A stretch of 64,000 nt of DNA from Chionoecetes opilio. Taxonomy: Eukaryota; Arthropoda; Malacostraca; Decapoda; Majidae. The notes under the pieces were generated by a model. The model was not told the origin of the DNA, did no database searches, and saw only the letters and a list, made by a program, of their open reading frames with translations. The position numbers were made by a program, and so were the translations under genes. Position 1 is the stretch's first letter. Each line of letters starts with the position of its first letter. Shown in pieces: positions 58,771 to 64,000 of this stretch. The stretch is taken from positions 157,501-221,500 of the forward strand of contig JACEEZ010018171.1 in NCBI GenBank assembly GCA_016584305.1. Direction: 5' to 3'.

Positions 58771-60060
58771 ACAAGTAAGGTGCGAAGGCAGAAGATGTGA
58801 CCTCACCTGACATACAATAAGGTTCATACTCTCGCCCTTCGTTCTCCTCACCTCAAAGAAAACACACCGGGAACCACGGGCTAAAACTGTTCCGACGCGA
58901 AAAAAGGAAAAATTAACCTGATACAAAAACCCTCAACAACAGAAACACAATACATTATAAGCACACAGTCTTGATAAAGTTCCAAATACAACATATCTAA
59001 CAGTTAGTACCACAAAAGCATAAAAACTTTAAAGCCGACAACGGGGCTCTCCCACCCCTGCACGGGACGGGCGGGTTGGAACCTTATTATCGAAGAGGAA
59101 GAGATACCGGGTTTCAACAAAAACACAACATTGTCCGACCGCCAAGATGTTGTGTCGCAAGAAAACATGAAAATTATGTCCTAACCCAGTCTCTTCCCCA
59201 AAAAAAAAATGATTACTTCGAAAATACTTTAAATTTCTTTTTAAAAAATTTGATTAATTTTTTTGCGGCTGCGGGGGTGTTGACATCGGGGTTGTAAATC
59301 ACAGGCCTTTATCCTCTTAAAATACTGCCGAGAACTGGTTTCGGAAAATTTAAAGCTCATATGCCACTGTATTAATTATTTTTTGCAATTTTTCCTTCTC
59401 TTATCAGTTTTTCATATACGTATATAAAACGCAAACAAAAGCAAAAAATAAAACTCACGCACGTTTCCGCAAAAAAACTCTGGTCGCCCATGCCCTCAAA
59501 AGGGTCGCCCTTCTCGCCCCTGCAACAGCCCCAAAAGACCGACAACGTGTCTGGGTCAACCAGGATTAGTTAAAGTGTTTTTTTATTGTACCTATCATGA
59601 TACGTGTTGAAGCGTTGGGAACGTTTTTAGTGTAGAAAATTTCTCTATATTTTTTTATCACGAGTGTTAATGGATTTCCTGAGACAAGCTGTGGGCTTTT
59701 GGCGGAGCAGATTGTATCACTCCATTTGACAACCCATTCATATTTTTAAATTTCTTAAACATGGTTTAATATGGCCCCGGGTACCAAAACACCAACATTC
59801 CTGCTTCATTTTGAAAAGGTCCAGAAGGTTGAGAATTGCGGTTCTGGTATCAGAGACCAGGCTACACCGCGGGACATGGTATAGAAATCCCGGAGGGGTA
59901 GCAAAAGGGATCGACCACTTCCTCTTAGTACTCTTTGGAGACCCTCCAGAACTGCGGTTTTCCCGGGAGTGCTGAGTTTTTTTTGAACAGATCACAGACT
60001 TGTTTTTTGCTACCTTGTTTCATGCAATCCAAAGAATCTCAAAGGGAACCAACTGTGTTT
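58770..60060. other. Second copy of the LTR flank, no gene seen
   Basis: Parallel to 53,239-54,559 with many missing or extra bases, for example GGAACCTTATTATCG against the longer form in copy 1. No coding region. Confidence 0.7.
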
Positions 60061-62160
60061 CATCTTGAGAAACTAAAGGGGACTTACAGTGCTCATGAGT
60101 TGCGGGGGCAGCCCTCAAATCTTTGATGTCTCGGTGCCCTCGAGGACCCTGTGAACGGGATCCCTTTAAAAACTAAAACCCCTCAGGCGGCCAAGGAGTG
60201 TATTGGGGAGCGCCCGAGGTCAAGGCGGGTTTTTGTCTCGAGGGAGACCTGGAAAAAATCGGAGAGTCCGCGCTGCCAGGCTACGGGGAACCGGGACCCA
60301 CGGGCTCGTCACGCCGGAAGAACCCTCCTGGGGAGAAAAAGGAAAAGGGTATGGCAGGATCCGCTGAGGATGTCGGGTTCTTTTTTGAACGAAATGACCC
60401 CCCAAACCCCGCCTACCGACCTTGAAAAGCTCCTTTCCCAAAGTCTCCATCTCGGGCGAGTGCTATTCGGCAACAGATGGGCGCCTCGTGTCCGGAATGG
60501 AGGGGCAGAGGTCGTTGGCTGAGTACTTTGGCATTTTTGTTCACGGTGGACCCCCCAACTGAGCAGCTCCACCACGGGATTACAGGCAGTGGTGCCGATC
60601 CCCCCATTACGAAACCGCACCCCCCCTTTGACGAAATAAAGAGGCTGTACAAGTTGAGGGGGGGAAAGGCAGCTGGTGTTTGAAATATCATGGGAGCTCC
60701 TCAAGCTAGGGGTGACCCCATGTTCCGCGGGTTGCATGCTGTCCTGCCTCCCGTGTGGCAATCAGGTACCATTCCTCCTGACTGAAAAGGGGGGGCTGGT
60801 CGTCCCTATCTGGAAAGGAAAGGGGCCGTAGAACTGCAAAATTAAACCGCGGTATTACACTGCTCAGCGTCCCGGAAAGGGTGTTCCCCATTATTGCTGA
60901 CACGGATCCGCATCTCTGCTAAACTCAGAGACCTCACAGTCTGGTTTTTCCGCCGGGGAAAGTCAACAACGGACCGTTCCTAGCGCTTCGTGTCCTAGTG
61001 AACGCCGACGGGGTTTTGACGGGGGTGCTTGAGCCTATGTTGATCTCAAAAAGGGCTTTTTGACTCTGCATCGGAGTCACTTTGGGACTTCTGCGACTTC
61101 GGGGGTTTCCTGCAAGGACTATTGGTTTGAAAACCCGGGTTGTTTTGGGGCCCTGTAACCGGTCGTACTGGGACTGAGAGTGCTGTGAAGTGGGGGCAGG
61201 TTTTCCCCGCTTCTTTCCTTGAATACGGGAGTGAGGAAAAGGGGGGCGTCCTTGCCCCACCTTTTCAACGCTTGTATGGACGGGTTTATTGGAAAAGGGT
61301 TTTGTAGATAAAAGTGATTGGGAGCATCCGTCGGAAACACCAAGAAAACTGACTTGTTTTTGCCGGATGCAGTACCCCTTTGCGGGTCCCTGGAGGTCCT
61401 GGTGTGGCTTTCAGCGCTGCACGGGGAGGAAAAGCCTTTGGGACTTGGGTCTCCGGGCCCTTAAGACAAGGCCCTAGGTTTTAGACTTCTAGATGAAGCA
61501 TACAGTCTGTTCATGCGTGCGGCGAGGACATTGAGATTTGGGAAAATTTTTACCTATTTTTTTAGCGCAGTCCATAATGAGGGCGGGTCCGTCAAAAGTC
61601 TTACGAGGGATTGGGGCATAGCCCACGGTGCTATGTACTCGCTCCGGGAGTATTTGGCGTTGTCGGGACCTGTGCAGGAGGCAAAATATCTGGTCTTCAA
61701 GTGCTTTGATCCCTGTCTTACTATATGGTTTTTGAACTGGACACTAAATAGTGACTTGAAAAGACGAATCAATGCCTTTGGTAAAAGTGTTTTTTGCAGA
61801 ATCATGGGGGTTTGCTGGGATGATTACGTGTCAAATCAGCGATTGCACCCTAACTGAATCGGGCCTATTTAAATGCATAGTCCGTAACGCCAATTCGGCT
61901 TTGGGCAGTGGCATGCTACCCCGAAACCGATCCTTCCCACGGGGTTTTATCTGTAAGAACAATCCCGGCGTGGAGTAGGGGCCCAAAGGGGGGGCCCCCA
62001 AGGCCGTGGGTGGGGCAGTTGATATTTCTTTTGTCGAGAGCTCTTGTATGGGAAAGGAGCCGCATGGAGACCGCGCGTGGTGACCTCCGGGAGTGGGGTC
62101 GTAGGGGGGCGAGGCGACGGCCTCCCCGGGGTAGCCCCCAAAGATTTGATTGATGGTTAA
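60060..62160 (+). pseudogene. Decayed LINE reverse transcriptase, copy 2
   Basis: Same element as 54,560-56,088, continuing 560 bp further. Readable blocks are AAKECIGERPRSRRVFVS, DADPPI-like sequence with KLRGGKAAGV, the downstream NSDLKRRINAFGKSVFCRI and MGVCWDDYVSNQRL (C-terminal region), and a Pro/Arg-rich end near 62,150. Comparison with copy 1 shows that frame breaks fall at different places, so part of the decay is base-calling error. The clade is not certain. It is an RT-LINE type common in decapods, as I recall it. Confidence 0.6.
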
Positions 62161-62164
62161 TAAT

Positions 62165-62665
62165 GATACTTAAAACAGGGGGGGACAACCTCCCCGGGCC
62201 CGGGAAACCCGAACCCGGCCGAAAGGGCCAACGTCCGGTCCGCCACCCTGCTCGGCATTAACATTCAAACGGGCCCCCAAAAACCCAGCCCCCCCCAAAT
62301 AAATTCGGCCAAACAGCATTGCCGCAAAATATTGTTTGGCAACTTTTCGCTCCCCCTCGCCTCACTCCGCAATCCTGCACCTGGCCCCCGTCCGTTTAAC
62401 TTTCGCTTGAGATTAGGTACCTTTGTGGCAGTACGTTTGAAAAATAAACTGCCACTAGTAAATGAAAATTTTAGAAACACTTTTTTATTAACACTTTTGC
62501 ATGGGAAACGCACCAAACCGCTCACTGATTTGTATTTTTTTCCATAAAATTTTTGTATAAGTCCTTTGGGGTTTTCGTTTTTCACTCTGGCCCAGGGCTG
62601 CTCCCCAAAACTCATCTGCCTCCTCTGAAAAGGTTTCCCCCCCCTACATTAAAAATGATCACATT
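62165..62665. other. Non-coding stretch after the LINE, no gene seen
   Basis: GC-rich then AT-rich sequence with inflated homopolymers. The frame containing FNFRLRLGTFVAVRLKN has no recognisable domain. Confidence 0.5.
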
Positions 62666-62667
62666 TT

Positions 62668-63066
62668 TTTTTTTTTTTTTTTTTTTTTATGTTGGAGCCT
62701 ATAGCGCCTGTAGGCTTTAAGTACTTGATGTTGGGTTATCTCGCCCTTTTGGGGGCGCAGGCTGGATTTTTTTTTTTAGTGACACCTGTGGTCTTGATGA
62801 AAAATCCCCTTTTTCTGACGTTTGGATCTTCAGCTTGGGTCACGCTGTCCCTGGATTTCCTTCGTTGCACCACAGATGGAGAACAGGTATAACAGATGCG
62901 GGGGTTTTTTTTAGCCACTCGACGATGGATTTGACAGTTTTATCCTTGTGGGACTGATCAGGACCTGCTCCCCCACCAGGCCTTGAAAAATTGCCCCGGG
63001 AGGATTCGAACTCGGGACTTTAGATCACCACTCCAAACGCTAACCATCGGCCACCGCCTCCCCTGC
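62668..63066 (-). repeat. tRNA-derived SINE with poly(A) tail
   Basis: On the minus strand the head at 63,060-62,995 has GGTGGCCGATGGTTAGCG (A-box-like) and CGAGTTCGAATCCTCCCG (B box), in tRNA-like spacing. A body of about 300 bp follows, ending in a run of more than 20 A (plus-strand T, 62,668-62,691). Such a structure is typical of Pol III SINEs. Not a functional tRNA gene. Confidence 0.75.
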
Positions 63067-63499
63067 ATGCATACATATCTAATTAGATGCATTTTTTTAG
63101 CCTAAATCAAGAAGATATTTAAAAGTATCACAAGACCGTAACATGTCAAATAGTCTATTATTATACCCCCACCTGCTCCCCGGGAAATAAATTACACCTC
63201 ATCAACCAAACTCCTAAGATTACATCAATTAATTACAAGAAAACATAACTCAAGTCCCGTCAAATAACAAGTTGAGCTTCATTTTTTGATAGGTCACTTT
63301 ACCCAGTCGTTGAATTTATAAAAGGGTTGTGAGGTATACGTTATAAGCATTTTTTTAAAATACTGTATTTCGTATACGTATGAAAATCCTTCCAATTGGA
63401 AGGGTAAAATTTTGCGACTCATCGATAAAAGCGTCACCTTTTGGGTATGAAGCACTGGCACACCCTTATGAAGTCCATTGCTTATAACTGTACCATCCT

Positions 63500-63700
63500 G
63501 GTTAGTGGCTAGCGCGCCTAGCTTGAATCTGCGAGCCCTGGGTTTGAAACCGGGACAGGGGAAGTCGGCACCACCCTGCAGCTCTTTACCTCCTTTTGTC
63601 CCAGCCCTTTCCCGGGGTAAAGGGTTCTCCTTTTTCCCCCCACAGCTCAAAGGGGTAATCGACGGGGAAAGACACCGGGCCACGCGCAGTATAGCGTTTG
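63500..63700 (+). repeat. tRNA-derived SINE, second family
   Basis: GTTAGTGGCTAGCGCGCC (A-box-like) and CTGGGTTTGAAACCGGGAC (B box) lie about 45 bp apart, followed by a C- and T-rich body. The rest of the window to 64,000 shows no gene. Confidence 0.6.
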
Positions 63701-64000
63701 ACCCCCATCTTCACATTTTCCCTTTCAACTGTATGCTTTCCATTCTTAAATCAAAATAAATTACCCTCATTAACTATAAGGGGTAAAAAAATATATACTC
63801 CCCTCAAAATGGGCTCCCACAAAAAGGGCCCTGTGTGATGAGTAGGCGCGATGCACTGCTCGCAACCCAAAATTTTTCCCTTTTTTTAACTTTTTTGGAA
63901 ACCTAATGAAAAGTTTTTCCGCTGCTATACTTGTGGTCTTTTAATTGGGGACAAAAACCAGTAAATGTTACTTTGCCTGACAAAAATATATACACCACGT

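Overview
This is a eukaryotic, arthropod-type genomic window, most likely from a decapod crustacean. The reasons are many interstitial TTAGG-like telomeric repeats, very long GA/CT, AC, AGT and ATT microsatellites, tRNA-derived SINEs, and crowded, mostly decayed transposons of many superfamilies. I see no convincing host gene exon, no rRNA gene, no functional tRNA gene and no CRISPR array. Nearly every coding trace belongs to a mobile element. Species assignment is inference.

Layout. 1-5.2 kb: a 29-bp minisatellite, split by a hAT-like MITE, then a composite repeat found again at 28.4-31.6 kb. 5.4-9.4 kb: a possible TIR element, GC palindromes and TTAGG-like runs. 9.4-10.7 kb: purine microsatellites. 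11-12.4 kb: three short retroelement or transposon gene fragments. 12.9-15.6 kb: a 2.7-kb DNA transposon with about 365-bp TIRs, a 3-bp target duplication and an XPG-like nuclease/CXC gene. 16-18.3 kb: tandem repeats. 18.7-22.7 kb: a palindromic compound repeat, a hAT-like element with a perfect 8-bp duplication, a SINE and a clean minisatellite copy. 23.4-25.4 kb: a second XPG-like/CXC pseudogene joined to a MITE end. About 26-40 kb: mostly poor sequence with inflated homopolymers, containing large imperfect palindromes centred near 28.1, 30.27 and 35.64 kb.

41.4-53.2 kb is a nested composite. Two divergent LTRs of a minus-strand Ty3/gypsy-like element enclose its gag-protease pseudogene. 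Its 5' region is split by a Tc1/mariner-like element, itself split by a 3.3-kb element carrying a nearly intact RNase-H-fold transposase. Its pol region is replaced by a TTAA-flanked element, which contains a PIF/Harbinger element, which contains a hairpin MITE.

52.2-61.6 kb holds two direct copies of one about 3.9-kb segment. The second starts right after the window's only N (56,089) and carries an extra 1.6-kb LINE insertion with a target duplication. This looks like two allelic contigs joined without collapsing their overlap. 54.6-56.1 and 60.1-62.2 kb are the two copies of a decayed reverse-transcriptase LINE, and the window ends in SINEs.

The genes do not form a pathway. The coding traces are transposases, gag/protease, RT/RNase H and nuclease accessory proteins, most broken by frameshifts, stops, insertions or truncation. 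The best biological leads are the XPG/CXC transposon (12.9-15.6 kb) and the 48.4-51.8 kb transposon. The best assembly lead is the N junction.
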